DNA of 64,000 bases, taken from the NCBI GenBank assembly GCA_014549065.1, contig JACDOX010000027.1, positions 4,074,485 to 4,138,484 on the forward strand, read 5' to 3'. Below the pieces are notes generated by a model, which was not told where the DNA came from, searched no databases, and saw only the letters and a program-made list of their open reading frames with translations. Origin of the DNA: Cardinalis cardinalis (Eukaryota > Chordata > Aves > Passeriformes > Cardinalidae). The translations under genes and the position numbers were made by a program. Numbering within the stretch: the first letter of the stretch is position 1; every line of letters starts with the position of its first letter. Positions 36,279-49,500 of the stretch are shown one piece after another.

Positions 36279-39200
36279 CTACAGTAAAACAGTAATAACA
36301 AATAATAATGGACTTTCAGGTTCTACATGTTCTATAATACAAACATAGCTAATATGCTATTATCATTGTGACATTTTATTAACCTGAAAAAATGCAACAA
36401 TCTATGTCCTGTAGTCACAACAAAATAAAAAATACATGGGAAAATATTTGCACATTAGTTAAAATCAGAGCAATGTGTTATTTGGAGAACAAGTTAATTT
36501 TGAAAGTTAATTTAATTTCTATAGAAATATTCAAAACTACTTCCTTAACAAGTTCTAGTTTCTTGCTCTTTTCTTCATGTAAAGAATTCAGTATAGTGAT
36601 TATATAACCACATATGTTAGGAGGAAATGTAAAAATACTAGTGTGTGAATCTGAGTTTTTTAAAAGGTTCTCATTCTTCTAAATGGAATATTTAAGCAAA
36701 ATAAATAAATAATAACAATAATACTAGTAATAAAGCAATAACATCCTGCAATGATGCTCAGTAAAGGCATATATTTGATCATCATGACACACAGTAGACC
36801 ATAATGAAAAGGGACAGAGCTTATTTGGCATTACTTAACTATTTCAAGCAAGAAACTGCTATGAATGTGCATGAAAGATCAACTTCCTGGACTAAGTCAG
36901 TCTGTGATGAGACAATTGTTAAATACTAGCTATCATTTTTGCTGCCAAATGGACATTGAAACCTCTGCTCACATCCCAGGCAACCTGCGAACTTCAGAGA
37001 TGTCCCAATTATACTGTCATTGCAGTACTAAAAGAAGGAAATAGTATCTCACAGTATGAAAGCTAAATGGGGTAATGCCCCATTTTCCTGAAAAGCCAAC
37101 TGAATACTCCTACTCTCTCAACTGTTTCAAATGCATTTATAAAGTATCTGGGAGCTCCTAGACTACAAAAGCTTGAGAAGCCAGATTTCCAAGTCAGGTC
37201 TTTGAAGATGCTTGCTTTAACGTCAGTCAAAAACATTATATTAACTCCCTATCTTTGAGCCTAAAACCTATTTAACAAAAAAGTTATAGTACAACCAAAA
37301 TATGATCTGGCAATGCTGTTCCCTGTATCCAACAAGTTTCTTCTTGTAATAGAATCCTATTGCTGCCAAGACTTCCTTCCCTGCTCAAAACACAGTCAGG
37401 AAATTACTGTAGCTTTTAGGCAAGGAAATTAGAAATCCCAGCTAATGAGTGGATTTTTGCCCAAGTTGTCACAAAGTTTGNTTAATTGCACTGTTCCCTG
37501 ATCATTTATTTTTAAAGCTTTACTGCCCTATTTTTAATTTACAGTCTTTAAATTACTTCATAATTAGATACTTGATTTTTAGGGCACAGAATTTAAAGTC
37601 ACCTTGTGGCAAAGAAACTCTAGACCAAGTGTACTTAGGCACGCATACCAGAACAAGTCAGGGAAAGAGACAGAGAATTCTAAAGGAAGCAAAAAAAAAA
37701 AGAAAAAGCAAGCTGGCAATGTGTAACTTCAAAAACAAAGTCCACTTCCACTTACAGCCTTTCAAAACATCCTCGATAAGACTGATCTGTTGTGACAGCA
37801 TGTCAGCATTCACATGATCTCTAGAGACAGCAGTATCCTTTAGCCTACTAAACACTGTAGTCCAACTTGCATTTTTTTATTACTTTGTTTGAATAGCCAT
37901 GGAAAACAAAGACTTGTAACACTTACTCATAGTTATGCTCTTGACTATTATTAGACTTCTTGAGTGTGTATGTGACAGAGACAGTGTTAAACTTCCTCAT
38001 TACTTTTAATGGAAGCAATACTATCCAACACCTATGGTTTCCAAGGAAGTAATTTTTTAAGGAATTATGCAACCAGCAGTTTGGAACTCAGCTTCAGGGA
38101 CATTTGCAGGTAACTGAAGTGCAAACATTCAAGTTCCATAGGGAACTCGTATTTGCTGAGGTCAGACTTCCGGTATTAATTCTATTTTGTTCTCACCAGA
38201 TAGACCATATTCTGCCATGACAAGGCAATTTGCCAAAATCAGAGAAATGTAAGGGGTTTATTTAACATTTACTAAATTAAGGAAATTTAGCATTAATTTC
38301 TGTGGCATGAAGCTCAGTAGCATGAAAGCAAAACCATCAACTGTTTCCCTTTTTTTATGGTAATGTTTAAATGGCCTTAAACCAATCCAATTCAGCATCT
38401 ACGTTCAGCAATATAAACAGAAAAAACAATATTAACATATTAATTCATGCACACTGAGAAGTTTATCCAAACCATTCAAATTGAGGCAAACTTCCTCCTT
38501 ACATAACTTTAAACTCAGGACTCCAGACTGAGCCATTATTCCTAAAAAGCACCTCGGTTCAGTCAGACCTTGGGACACAGCAGCCACACTGAAGAGTGAA
38601 AAGAAGTTACACAGTATGTGAACACATGGACCCTTTTAGAAAACAGCAAGCAGCAAGTCCCACGTGGTCAGGCTACTGTCTCTGATTAGATGAAAGAGGT
38701 AAAAGACATAAATCCTAGGTGAGAAATTTAAAGGCTTCCAACATGAGATAGGAGCATCCCAGAGATAGAGAGGGCTGTTATCTGAAGGCAGAAGTGCAAT
38801 ACTGCCTGATAGGATGGAGAATGGAATTTTTGTTTTGATAGTTTTGAGTACAAGTACTGAGCCATCTCTGAATAATTACTTTTCCTTGGCAGAAAGTNAG
38901 TTTCAGATTATCTTCACACTAATTTTGCACTCTCCTGGCTGACAGTAGAGGCATGATTGAGTAAAAGATTTTTTTTTGCAGCAAATAAAAGTAAACTTCC
39001 CAACCAAATTTTTTGCCAAATAATTACAATGTATTCTGCACAGACAAAAACTTATGCTACAAGCCCTAAAATAAGTTAGCTTCAGAACCCTAAATATAAA
39101 AATACCTGAAGTTTTCTGCATGTAATATCAAAGCTATTCTATGCTACAGGTATGAAATNCATACCTGTAAAAGAAAAACCATTACCTACCCCATTTTGGA

Positions 39201-41587
39201 GGATAGGAGGGAAAAATGCAGAGTTTATTGGAAAGATCTAATTTGCAGCAAATTACGTTTGCATCATTCTACAGTGACTATAGAGGTAAATTTTGTATTA
39301 AAAAGGTAGAGAAAAAGAACCTTTTGCTATGTAGATACAGATCTCACTGCATGCCACTTGTGGAACATCTGGGGAACCTGAGGTTGCTCAGAAATGTCCT
39401 ATGGATACAAGAACTGCACAGAGCCAGGTGGCATCTCAGGGTCTATCCCCTGGCCCAGGCCAGCACCAGCACTGTGTACACACCAAAACAACAGTGCTCC
39501 CTGCCAGAGGGCTGAGTGATGCATCTGCTTGAATCCCCTGCTATTCAGGCTGGCATTGCTCTCACAGCTGAACTTTCTGTGCAACAACAGCAATATGACT
39601 TCATGTTTTTTGTTTGTTTCTTTTACTCGTTTTAGAACAATGATCACCTTATTATCTAAACTGCTTTACAGTTTACATGCCAACACAGATTCCCCACTCT
39701 CAATCCTACCACTATTTGCTTCTCCCAATACATCACAGTTATGTCATTTCCAGTTAAATAGTGCAACTCTCATTTCNCTAGAAATGTACCAAACACACAT
39801 GGTGGCATCAAACTGTGTAATCAAGTCATCTGAACAGACTCATGCTCAATTTAACAAAAACTTGTTTTTCATTCACATCCCCCCTCCCAAAATGCCTTCT
39901 AAATCACAAAGAACAAGCATCAGATCTTCTTCAGTTTTCATGTATCTTCTAGGCTACCAAAGTGACATATAGCTAGAGTTCTTATATTAAATACTTTAAA
40001 AGCAAGAATTGTTTTGCTCTTCATGACAAACAGTAAGACAAACTATACTATAACTGCAAAGCATTACGAAAATCCAGAATTCCAGAATTTAAACACATGA
40101 TATGCTTGAACCAAACAAACCCAATCTGCTTATCTGCTTTGGGTATAANCAACACTGAGTTCAAGCTTTTAGTTTTTACTAAACTTTTTACTAAATTTAA
40201 CTTAAATTATTTATAAAACTGGAACCATCACCTTCTATTATGTCTATTTTAAGCACAACAAAAACAGTGCTATTACCTAACATATTTTTAAGAATAATTA
40301 AATCAGAACCATCTGTGCAAATCTCGCTAAACCCACCACACAAGCACAAAAATTTAAAATATTTGATAAGATAAATTAATAACACTCACCAAAGAAAACC
40401 AACTTGGTAGTCTTGAACTCAGTCATAACTCAGAAAGGAAAAAGTAACTACCCCCACCATCCTCATCAACAGCCACATCAATTATAATATATAACAGAAG
40501 CCTGATACCACAGGATTCTGCTCAAGAATATCAGAAGGTAAAAGCCCCACAGCTGCTACTTCATACTAGCTATGAAGAATCAATAGCAGGGTTGGGGCCT
40601 CAAGCAATGTTTTAATTTCTGTAATGTAATTTATAAAAACAAGAATATGATAATAAGGCACCTTCAGGCACACAAAAGTAATGCAAAGTAAATGCTGTCA
40701 NTGGAGACCCCAGCAGCTGGAAGGAAGCTCAAATCTCATTGTTTTACTATGCATAAATCAGCAGTGTCAAAATACGGTTTGTCTATTTGTATGTCAAAAG
40801 GTCAAAATTAATAGAAATAACCAGAAAACTTATGTCATAAAGAATTCAGAGTCTCAGTTGACAATACATAGCAGAGGAAGATAAAGGGAGAGAAAAGAAA
40901 GCATTCTCATATATATTTTCCACAAACATGAGCAATTAAATTAATTTTATGCTATAGCACCAAATAAGCTTTGGTTTTCCAGACCCTCATTGACTGGACA
41001 ATATCTTCTAAATGATCTACTGCTTCTAGAAACAGTATTAGTGTAGACAGCTTTGAAAACAAGGACTATAATCATTTTGTAGATCTGTTTAGATGGGTGA
41101 TCCAGGAAAGGAAGGTTGCATGACAAATGTAGTGAAATAAAATGAAAATAGACTGATAAGACCAGTAGCTTGTGTGGAATGCAGTGTGGTAAGCAGATAG
41201 TAAAAACATAGAAAGGAAGCAGGAGGGGAAGGTGCTACAGGGGGGAACAACCTTGCAGAGCCTGATGCCAGAACTTAAGGACTTGATACAGTGAAACAGG
41301 GAGCCAAGGCAGGCAGTGAGCAACACTGGTAAAGATGAGGAACTTTGAAACTGAGTTTTGAATGAACCAAGGGCAGAGATGCTGTTTAAAAGAGTCCTGA
41401 AGAACATAAAGGAAGCTCCTATTGTGCTACTATCCAACACGCTTGAGAAGTTAAATTTTTAAGTTCTGCAAACTACGTTATAGTATTAAGCACTTGTTCA
41501 AATATATGTGAAAAGTGAATTTTACTGTTTCTATTTAAATTCAAAAGAAGTCAAAATAAAAAGTGAAAAAAAAGATCAGTAACATAC
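36279..41587 (-). other. LRCH1 intron 3
   Basis: 5.3 kb, AT-rich with a short AAT-rich stretch near 36700 and a GC-richer patch at 39380-39520. The 147-codon plus-strand frame at 39529-39972 and the 122-codon minus-strand frame at 41072-41440 have no recognisable homology. Confidence 0.9.
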
Positions 41588-41714
41588 CAATTCCATTAAC
41601 TGTTTTAGCTGACCTATCTCTTCTGGAAGGGAACCTAGCTTATTGTTACTTGCAATTAAGACTTTTAGAGGAAGACCACACAGGCAAGCTGGCAAAGAAG
41701 AAAGCTGATTTCGA
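41588..41714 (-). CDS. LRCH1: LRCH1 exon 3: LRRs 3-4
   Basis: This 127-nt exon has acceptor gttgcag and donor TTG|GTATGT. Its first base completes the Ser codon begun in exon 2 and it ends in phase 0. The translation starts RNQLSSLPACLCGLPLKVL and continues IASNNKLGSLPEEIGQLKQL, giving two canonical LRR cores (RNQLSSLP and SNNKLGSLP) in the LxxLxxN pattern of the family. It differs from human LRCH1 at very few positions as I recall that protein. Confidence 0.95.
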
Positions 41715-44616
41715 CTGCAACAAAACAAAACAAAAAATATTAAAACCATTGGTGATGTTCTACTGTATACTCACAAACTCTGAGAGCTGCAAAATGTCTT
41801 CATTTTTGTGGGTCATATTTTATGCAGATAAAATTGAAACTTTCAAAAGGCAATAATTAAGAAGACACTTGTGCATTAGAAACACCTGAATATTGACTAA
41901 CAATATTGCAGAATTTATCACTGTGGAAAAAATGCATTGTATCAGTTTAACAACATTGTAACAAATCTGTTTGTCACAAAGAACAGCTGTTTCCCTTCCT
42001 AATGAATACAGGAAAGTCAACTGAGACAGTATTTTGCAAATATTTAAACATTCCTGTGGTTTTATGTGCCATTAAAATGGATGCCTCTNGTTCCAGCTGA
42101 AAGACAAATATATAAATCACAGACAAAATGGTTATTTTCTCAATTAACTTAAAGCACATTCATAGTTGAAGATGACTNGGTACATCTTGCTCTATGGTTC
42201 TGTGATATTAACCCAAGTAAATACAGCAAAAATTTCTGGGACTATCAATGGTTCATTTCTTCCCAAGATTCATAAGATAGAGCTTAAAGATGACAAATAT
42301 CATGACCCTTTGTAATGTCTAAAAGATTAAAAATAGTAATTAGTGGCTCAATTCCCAGAAGAAACTTAATGCTTATAAGAATAACATAGTTACTCTCTTC
42401 TGGAATATTGAAAAAATTCCTTAAAATATAACAATTTCTTTCTTATGATTATTAACATGTAGTAAAACAATGAACAGTAATTTGAAGTGGTACCCCAGTA
42501 TAAACCATTTTTTTAGCTCCTGCCTACACATTAAGGCTTCAGAAAGCAAATACATACAACTACACTCTGGAACACATGGTAAAAATTTTCCTGAGTAATT
42601 TCAGTAGGAGTTGCAATATTAACATGAAACAAAGACAAGCAATAATCAAAATTCCACGAGCTGCAAAGCATTTCTTCAAGAGCTAGACCAGCAGCGTGCT
42701 ACAAAGCTGCATACAGAGTTGAATATTCATGCTCTACAAAACAGTCTCAAAATGTTGCACAAAGCAAGCTACCATCTTATCTCTGTTGTGTGTGCCAGGA
42801 TATAGACAGATATCAAGAAACAAACCCAAAGAAAATAAAAATGAGAAGTCTGACTTAACCAGAGTGAAGCTGAAAAAATGTATGAGCACTTATTGTGGAG
42901 CCAGGTTTCTTAATTCTAACGTCCTTACAGAAGACCAAGACACAACTTTTTTGAAAAATTACCTGTAAGTATTGTTTCAAGTTCTAAAGAACTCAAATGG
43001 AGGAAGCTTAGAGTCTAAAACAGTAACCCCTATGCTGTAGATCAGACACAGATAAAAAATAAGTAAAACCAATTTTTAAGCTCCACAGAACTCCGAAGCA
43101 ACCCAGTAAGAGATAAGGAACAAAACACAACCAGGGCAAGTGAGTAATAAATCATCATTAGTTTCAACGGAATTTCTTTAAAGAAAACACGAACAGTATA
43201 CACCAAGGCCCAAAAACTATANATAGATCTCTTGGCATCACTTTCTAATGCTATTCAACATATGGGCTCTGCTGGTAACAGGCAGAAAAATACGCATTTT
43301 GAATCCATCACTTATTTCTTGCCAAGAAGCAACGTGGTTAGAAAGCCAAGGATGTATTTCCTTCTTCAGACTCTTCGATACATTCAACTAACATGAGGAA
43401 GAGCACATTCAAGTAAAGGGGGGATTTTAAACAGAGAAATCACCTTAGTTAATCAAAAGAAAAATTGTTTTTATTTTGTCCAATTTACTGTCATATGTCA
43501 TATAAAATCTATTAAAATTTTGTGATGATTCAGACAAATTCTATCACTACACAGAGTTCTAATTCAGTGTTTCATGACACTGAATTCTAACCAAGTTAAT
43601 TCTAATTCCTAAATTTACCAAGATGTTTTATGTATTTTCAATAACTAAATCCAGTTTTAAGTTCTTCATGTATATCTAACAAACACTAATTCAAAATCTC
43701 AAGTCCTATTTCTTGTATGTGTGCAGATACTCAGGACACACTATTCCACTTAAATTTTTAAGACAAAATACTGTTCCACAGCGGCCAAAACTGCAGTATA
43801 GTAATAATATAGACTTGAGAAAAAAGACATGAGAAAGATCTTCAGTGTTGATAAAACGGATGATCAGGACTTCACTCCCTGAATTTCAAAGACTGAGAGC
43901 CACTTCACCTTCTACTCAGACCTCATTCTCACAAAGAACAGACTGATAGAGCTTCACTATTACAGTTTTTACACATNAAACTACAAAGAAAACTCCACAC
44001 CTCGCCCCAACTGAAAAAGGACTCGCTTGCCCTCCATTAAGAGCACATGTGCATTCATATGCACTTTAACTAGCACCAATTCTCTGTACTGATTAGTATT
44101 CACACAGATTTTTCCAGGAAAGGAGGCAAAGATGTCCAATTCTTTGCCACTTTCTCCTCAAAAAGGCAGCAGCTATATTTCTTTCATAATGTGACTATGC
44201 TAGTGATAGATATAGTATTTCACTCTTCCATTCTATCCCCCAGGGTGAAAAATACAAATCCTCTATCCCTCCATCTTTTGAGCTGCAGAAAGTATGTCAA
44301 GCTTTACAAAATTTGTCATCAGAAGTGAATTAAAAGAAAACAACTGTGTGGATGTGATTAGCATTCTGGATTTGTTGGAAGATTAAGGGACAGAACTGGA
44401 TTAACTTCCTTGGTTTTCTTTTAACAATTGTTTTTACATTTTGGCATTTATGATGCCTTCATACAGAGCTGTCTCTGCAGCCAATGAGCTTTTGTGCTAC
44501 CCTTTTCAGTAACATGAAAAAATGCAGCCAGTTGTCCCAGAACATTATAAAGTGCACACAAAAAAAGCTTTACAAATTTGCAAATAAACAAAAAAATGTG
44601 GCAAAGATAAACTTAC
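41715..44616 (-). other. LRCH1 intron 2
   Basis: 2.9 kb with a 10-bp-arm hairpin at 43561; nothing else recognised. Confidence 0.9.
43561..43586. repeat. Short inverted repeat
   Basis: aattcagtgt and acactgaatt form perfect 10-bp arms around the loop ttcatg, in intron 2. Confidence 0.85.
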
Positions 44617-44761
44617 CTCAAATTTAAGTAAGTTAGCATTTGTAAGTTTACTATGGCATCTGGTATAACTTTGATACAATTGTGGTATAGATTTAGTGTT
44701 TCCAGTGACACAAAATGGCACAGCTCCGTAGGAACTTCAGTTAACCTATTCTTGGATAAAT
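44617..44761 (-). CDS. LRCH1: LRCH1 exon 2: leucine-rich repeats 1-2 and start of 3
   Basis: This 145-nt exon has a pyrimidine-rich acceptor ending in ttttccag and a strong donor, AG|GTAAGT. It supplies two bases of an Asp codon at its start and two bases of a Ser codon at its end. The translation contains the LRR units DLSKNRLTEVP and LNLYHNCIKVIP, and MLTYLNL begins the third. CHFVSLETLNLYHNCIK is nearly identical to mammalian LRCH1. It is the most upstream coding exon in the window, and the intron before it runs off the right edge. Confidence 0.95.
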
Positions 44762-47700
44762 CTGGAAAAAGGAAAAAGAGAAGGTATATTTTTTGAACCA
44801 TTAGAAAGATATACTTTGAAAAGCTGCACTTTATTAAAATAAGTGAATAAATATAATTTACAGGGAGACAGCAAATTAGATCAGTGTCTTTATTATGCAA
44901 AGTAAAGCTAGTGCAAACTTCTACAATTTTGAAATGGAACAGGCTGCATATAAAAGAGCAAACATTCAATTAGGATTTATTTGGTCTAATAAAAAGTAAT
45001 TATTTGCAGGACTCAATATGGTGAGGAAATAGTTGCAAAGAGATTCCAAAGCTCATATAATATACCCAAAGATCTAGCCAATACACAGTTAGACATCTGC
45101 AAATAACGACAGCAATGAGAGAAAACAAGCAACCAGGATTACATCTTTAATTTATTTAAATAGATTAACAAATAAATCAGGTAATTCTTCAAACTGGCCT
45201 GTATTTCCTGAGTCTAAACCATTTATAAATGAATGCTACCTAAAGAAACAGTGATGGTCTTCAAGAATGGATTTTATATATGTACATACAAGACAACGGT
45301 GATGGATTCCAATCCCCCAAGACCCTGCTTGTACCCACAGAACAAAAGCTTTTGACTTTTGATCAGTTACTCATTCTTCATTTGCCATTCTAAGCACACA
45401 GACACAAAGGAAAATAAGGAGGGAAAAACATTACTGAGCTTTGTTACTTAACTACCACTGTATGAAGAATGAGGTATCATAGTACTGATGTGAGCTCAAG
45501 TCATAAAATAATAATGTATACCAGCATTCAACAGAACCAACTGGGTTCAAATCATTGTTTAAATAGTGTGGCAGAATAAATCTTATCCTCAGAAACTAGA
45601 CAAATGCTACCTAGCCATGCCACCAGCCTGATAACCTGCCCTGAAGAATGGCCACCTGTGAAGTGGAAGGAACAGGAATGCACCTACACAAAAAGCAAAA
45701 TGTCTGAGGGTAAGGAAAAAATAGAACTTAATGATCTCCTCACTTCACTGCTGCTATTTTAAGCCTAGTGCCTGATCCTTCAAAGCTTATTTCAAAGCTT
45801 ACTTAAAAAGAAAACAGCAGCCAAAGTATGGATTATTTCCACAGCCCTGTCCTTAGGGCCATAAATCATATTTTTGCTTTTTGTGAGCAAACAGGTAGAA
45901 GTCAGAAGAATTTTTTAACTTCCTTTGAAGTTGGCTGTACTGCAGCACAGTTTGAATTCAAACCTATCACCAGCCAGGACTTATTAGTTTTGCTCTTGTT
46001 CCTNCAATGTGAGCTGAAATTCAGCACATTCTAGTCTTGTCAGCCTCCACTTGGCTTCACCTCATTGCTTCAACAAGAAGTTGGTTTCATTACTCCATCC
46101 CCTACCAAGGCAATTGTGATGGCCTGCAGGCACAGTAACTGAGAGCAGCTCTGCTGACCCTAATGGCAGCACGATAGAATTGAGCACTGCAACCAAAGTT
46201 ATTCACTTCTAAGTTACTCTACAACAGCAACTCTAACTGCTCTGCTTTCTCTTACCAGGCTTTGATGGTGGTTAGACACAGTATTACCTCACCTTCTGCT
46301 TCCCTTCATTTCTGACATCAAAATAAAGCATTTCCTCTTGAGTGACTCTNACTACTGTTTCAAAGCAGGAGAAAGCTCTTCATTGTGCCTCTGGTTTAGT
46401 GCTTTAATTCTCTACTGTTTTCTATTTATCCTGAGAGCACTTGTTTATCAGCACAGCATCCCAAAAGAATTCTGCTGCCTTTCTAGCTATGTTTATTATC
46501 AGATATTAACAGAAGACTGCCATGCTGAAACTTTTCAAATGATGAAGGGGCTATTTATATTTTACAATTCAAGTGTAAAGAAAACCTCACTTTTTTAAAA
46601 TCATGCTTTTCTGCGGTGACATTGCCAGGAAAATCCTGCTCACTTTCCCCTTTAAAGTGGAAGGAGGAGCAAATCCAGACGAGTGATCTCTCCTGTTTAG
46701 GGTGAAAACAACTTGGCACTAGTTGGAGAGTAACAACCCATCCTTCACCTNATCCTGCTTCAGTGAAACACAGATCAAAACCTGTGAACACTAAAATGCT
46801 ACATCTTCTCAAGCTCCTAAAACTGCAGCCTGCCACCTTAACTCCCTCTTCATGCCTGTTCTCATTTATCTTCACATCAAATAAAAGACTCTTGCCACAA
46901 TATTTGACTCACTCTTCAAAAATTCTAGTATCTCAAAAAAGCAGAATAGCAACTAGATTGACCCCACTCCTAAAACAGGCATTACCAACACAGTTAAATG
47001 CCGTTTTTCCCTTCATTATTTATTTCTATCTTCTGTTCTCAAAGTTTTAACTCTGTTAAACTGATGAAAGAAAAACAAAAACCACACAGATCATCAGAGA
47101 CAAATCCCTTATTGTCATCCACAAGACCATAGGTTATAGGACACACTACATGCACAACAAAGGAAGTCAATTATTTGTTGCTATATAGTCGTCACAGTAA
47201 GATAATTTCAACACTTGCATCTACTGCTGCTTCCTAAATAATGATAATGTTGACAATAAAAATAATATTTTAAAAAATCTAACCTATTCACAGTATAGGA
47301 CAGGGGAATAAAAACTGCACATTTTATTTACACATTGTTGTAATATAACTTAATAGAAAAAGCAGAAGTTTGTCACTATAATTTACTGATAGAAGGTCTA
47401 ATTAACAGGAAATCTGAATATCTTCCATTCTACACAGTCCTGGAATGGAATCTGACATACAGAATGCCCATCACATTTTTAACTAGTGGTACAACTTTTG
47501 CCAAAAAAAATAGACCTCCCTGATCATATGAAAGTTAAAGGAGAAAACAGATTGCTTTTGTACAATCCTAGAATGAATNTAAGCCTCTGAACATGATGCA
47601 GCTGTGAAGAAAGCTTAGCAGCTTTCTGAAAATTCCATACAAGAAAGCACAGGCTGTAAGAAACTAAAAGGAAAACAGCCTGCATAGCAGTTTTATACTG

Positions 47701-49013
47701 TACTTTATAAGCCCACACAAACATGCAGGGAAACCTCTGAAGTTCACATAATTATTATGATACCACATTATATGAAGATACTTTTGCCTCAAATTTCTGC
47801 ATCTTACAATAAGTCTGTATAAAACTCAGAGTTAACCTGAAATACAAGTTCTAGCATAAAATACAAGGGTTAAGACTTTAGGAAACTGCGGAATCATTTG
47901 AGCATACTNAAAAAACCAGTATGCCTGTACCTCGGTTTTGTCACCATTCATAAACCTTCTGAATTTTTTTTGCTAAGGCATTCTTGGGTTATTGAGGGAA
48001 AAAATGCAGAAACTACATTTTTAAACCACTTGTGACAATACTTTTAAAGTACAGAAACAACTAGTTGGCAAACCTTTAGTTTCTTCCTGCAATTCTTTAA
48101 CTCTACACTTCCCAAATTGCTNAGCTGCACAGCCGCCTTACATCACTAATTTGAAGAATAACACTTCATGGTAATTACTAATAATAAGTTAATGTACAGA
48201 CTGCCTTTTGCTACAGAAATGGAAATGAACAGAGGGGTGGAATTTNCTAGTGTTTAAAAGAATTTTAAACACTTTGCTTAGACTACGCAACACAAGGGAG
48301 ATCTAACAAATAAATAAATCTATGATAGCAGAAGAACATTTCATGGTTGCCAAGACAGTACAGGNAGGCTTCACCTGAGGTCACTACTTCCTGTAACTTC
48401 CATAATGAAATAGGTGACACAAATACAAAACAATGGGGCAGGGGAGTCCATGCAATGGAGTAAGCTTCCTGTGTTAAATGAAATACACCATTCATTCACT
48501 ATTTGNGACACCAAGACATTTTCAAACTACATCTGGCTTCACTTCATCTTTCCCTGCCAAGAACAAGTTTGTTAAAACTCCAAAATAAAGTAACAGAACA
48601 CAAAAAAATAAGCAATCCAGTTTAGAAAAATATTAGATGGAATCTTGATCTTTAAGAGTCAGCAGAATTCTGGCACAATGACACGGCTTTTGTATGAGAA
48701 GTGTTACTATGTTGGAAGCCAGACAGGAACTACACAAAATAAGCACTTCCTTAGCTGAGAGAGAACAATTAAAAGCAAAAAAGTTCACACTGGTAAATAA
48801 GCATTTAACAGGAGACTCCAAGCCTTGTTTGGTAACTGGCACACTGCATGGCCAGGAACCACACTNCCATTAGAGCAGTAATTACTGGCCCCCATCCCTG
48901 CAGCAAAACCTTTTCATTCCTACAGCTCTGACAACCTCCACCACAATGAAGCNCTGCCATTGCACACGACCTTCCTGACTTCACAATTTACAGCCAGACA
49001 AACAAGTGCCACT

Positions 49014-49042
49014 ATACATATATATACTATATATGCATGCTA
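49014..49042. repeat. AT-rich dinucleotide tract
   Basis: A run of tatacatatatatactatat followed by atgcatgc in intron 1. Confidence 0.7.
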
Positions 49043-49460
49043 TAAAAAAACTGCAGTGCTGAGATCAAAATGGTTTTGTCAAAATACCCAAAAAAATTAG
49101 AAGTCAAATAGTAACACTTCTTTCACTAAAACTCCTGAAGCACTCCAATTTTACTACTTTCCAGTGATTAATAGATTTTTAAATATCAGTTATTAGTACA
49201 TTATTTAATTAAAGTTGCACACTATTTATGGGAGAGCTAAACAACTGAAGGCTTTAAATTGTAAAACTAATTCCTTAAACAAATATGCACGTGCACTACT
49301 ACATCATAAATCTTGACAAAGAACTTTAAAGAAAGCAGCTCATTAAAAGGAAGTGATTTACACATTTCAGATGGTAGACAAATTCACTCTAAGTTTGTTT
49401 CTAGAACANAAACCTGCAATAGACAAACTATCCACCACAGAACAATAAAAATAATTAAAT

Positions 49461-49500
49461 CTATCTATNTATATCTATAGATATNAAATATCTCTATTTG
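49461..49500. repeat. Degenerate TATC/TAGA microsatellite with several N bases
   Basis: ctatctat, then tatatctatagatat and aaatatctct, with ambiguous bases at 49469 and 49485 and two more at 49506 and 49509. The cluster of N suggests length or base differences between alleles. Confidence 0.6.

Larger units (their letters stand above)
2251..44761 (-). other. LRCH1: LRCH1 gene, exons 2 to 19 (partial at both ends)
   Basis: This is the span of a cytoplasmic scaffold protein with N-terminal leucine-rich repeats, a long linker and a C-terminal calponin-homology (CH) domain. LRCH1 in mammals binds DOCK8 and limits Cdc42 activation in migrating leukocytes; that is family knowledge, not read from this sequence. 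What is seen is a chain of minus-strand exons whose joined phases give one open frame of roughly 590 residues, apart from one unresolved junction between exons 12 and 13. LRCH1 is chosen over LRCH2, 3 and 4 because exon 2 reads DLSKNRLTEVPTELCHFVSL, exon 7 reads KKDSDSGVGSDNGDKRLSAT, and exons 11-12 carry DIAMIEQLREAVDLLQD and NLYP, all close to recalled human LRCH1. Exon numbers assume a single upstream exon 1. The initiator Met, exon 1, last coding exon and both UTRs are outside the window. Confidence 0.95.

Noticed and set aside
39529..39972. 147-codon plus-strand open frame, the longest in the window
   Set aside because: No recognisable domain, an ambiguous codon inside, no splice or promoter support, and it lies in an LRCH1 intron. 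Such lengths are expected by chance in 64 kb.
41072..41440. 122-codon minus-strand open frame in intron 3
   Set aside because: No LRR or other LRCH similarity, and exons 3 and 4 already join in phase without it.
42185..42210. CR1-like tail (ctctatggttctgtgat)
   Set aside because: Too short and with no CR1 body next to it.
2251..44761. Depletion of N bases in LRCH1 exons as evidence of selection
   Set aside because: About half of the coding bases lie in the N-poor block, and in the N-rich part the two N seen in exons are close to what is expected. The numbers do not show depletion.
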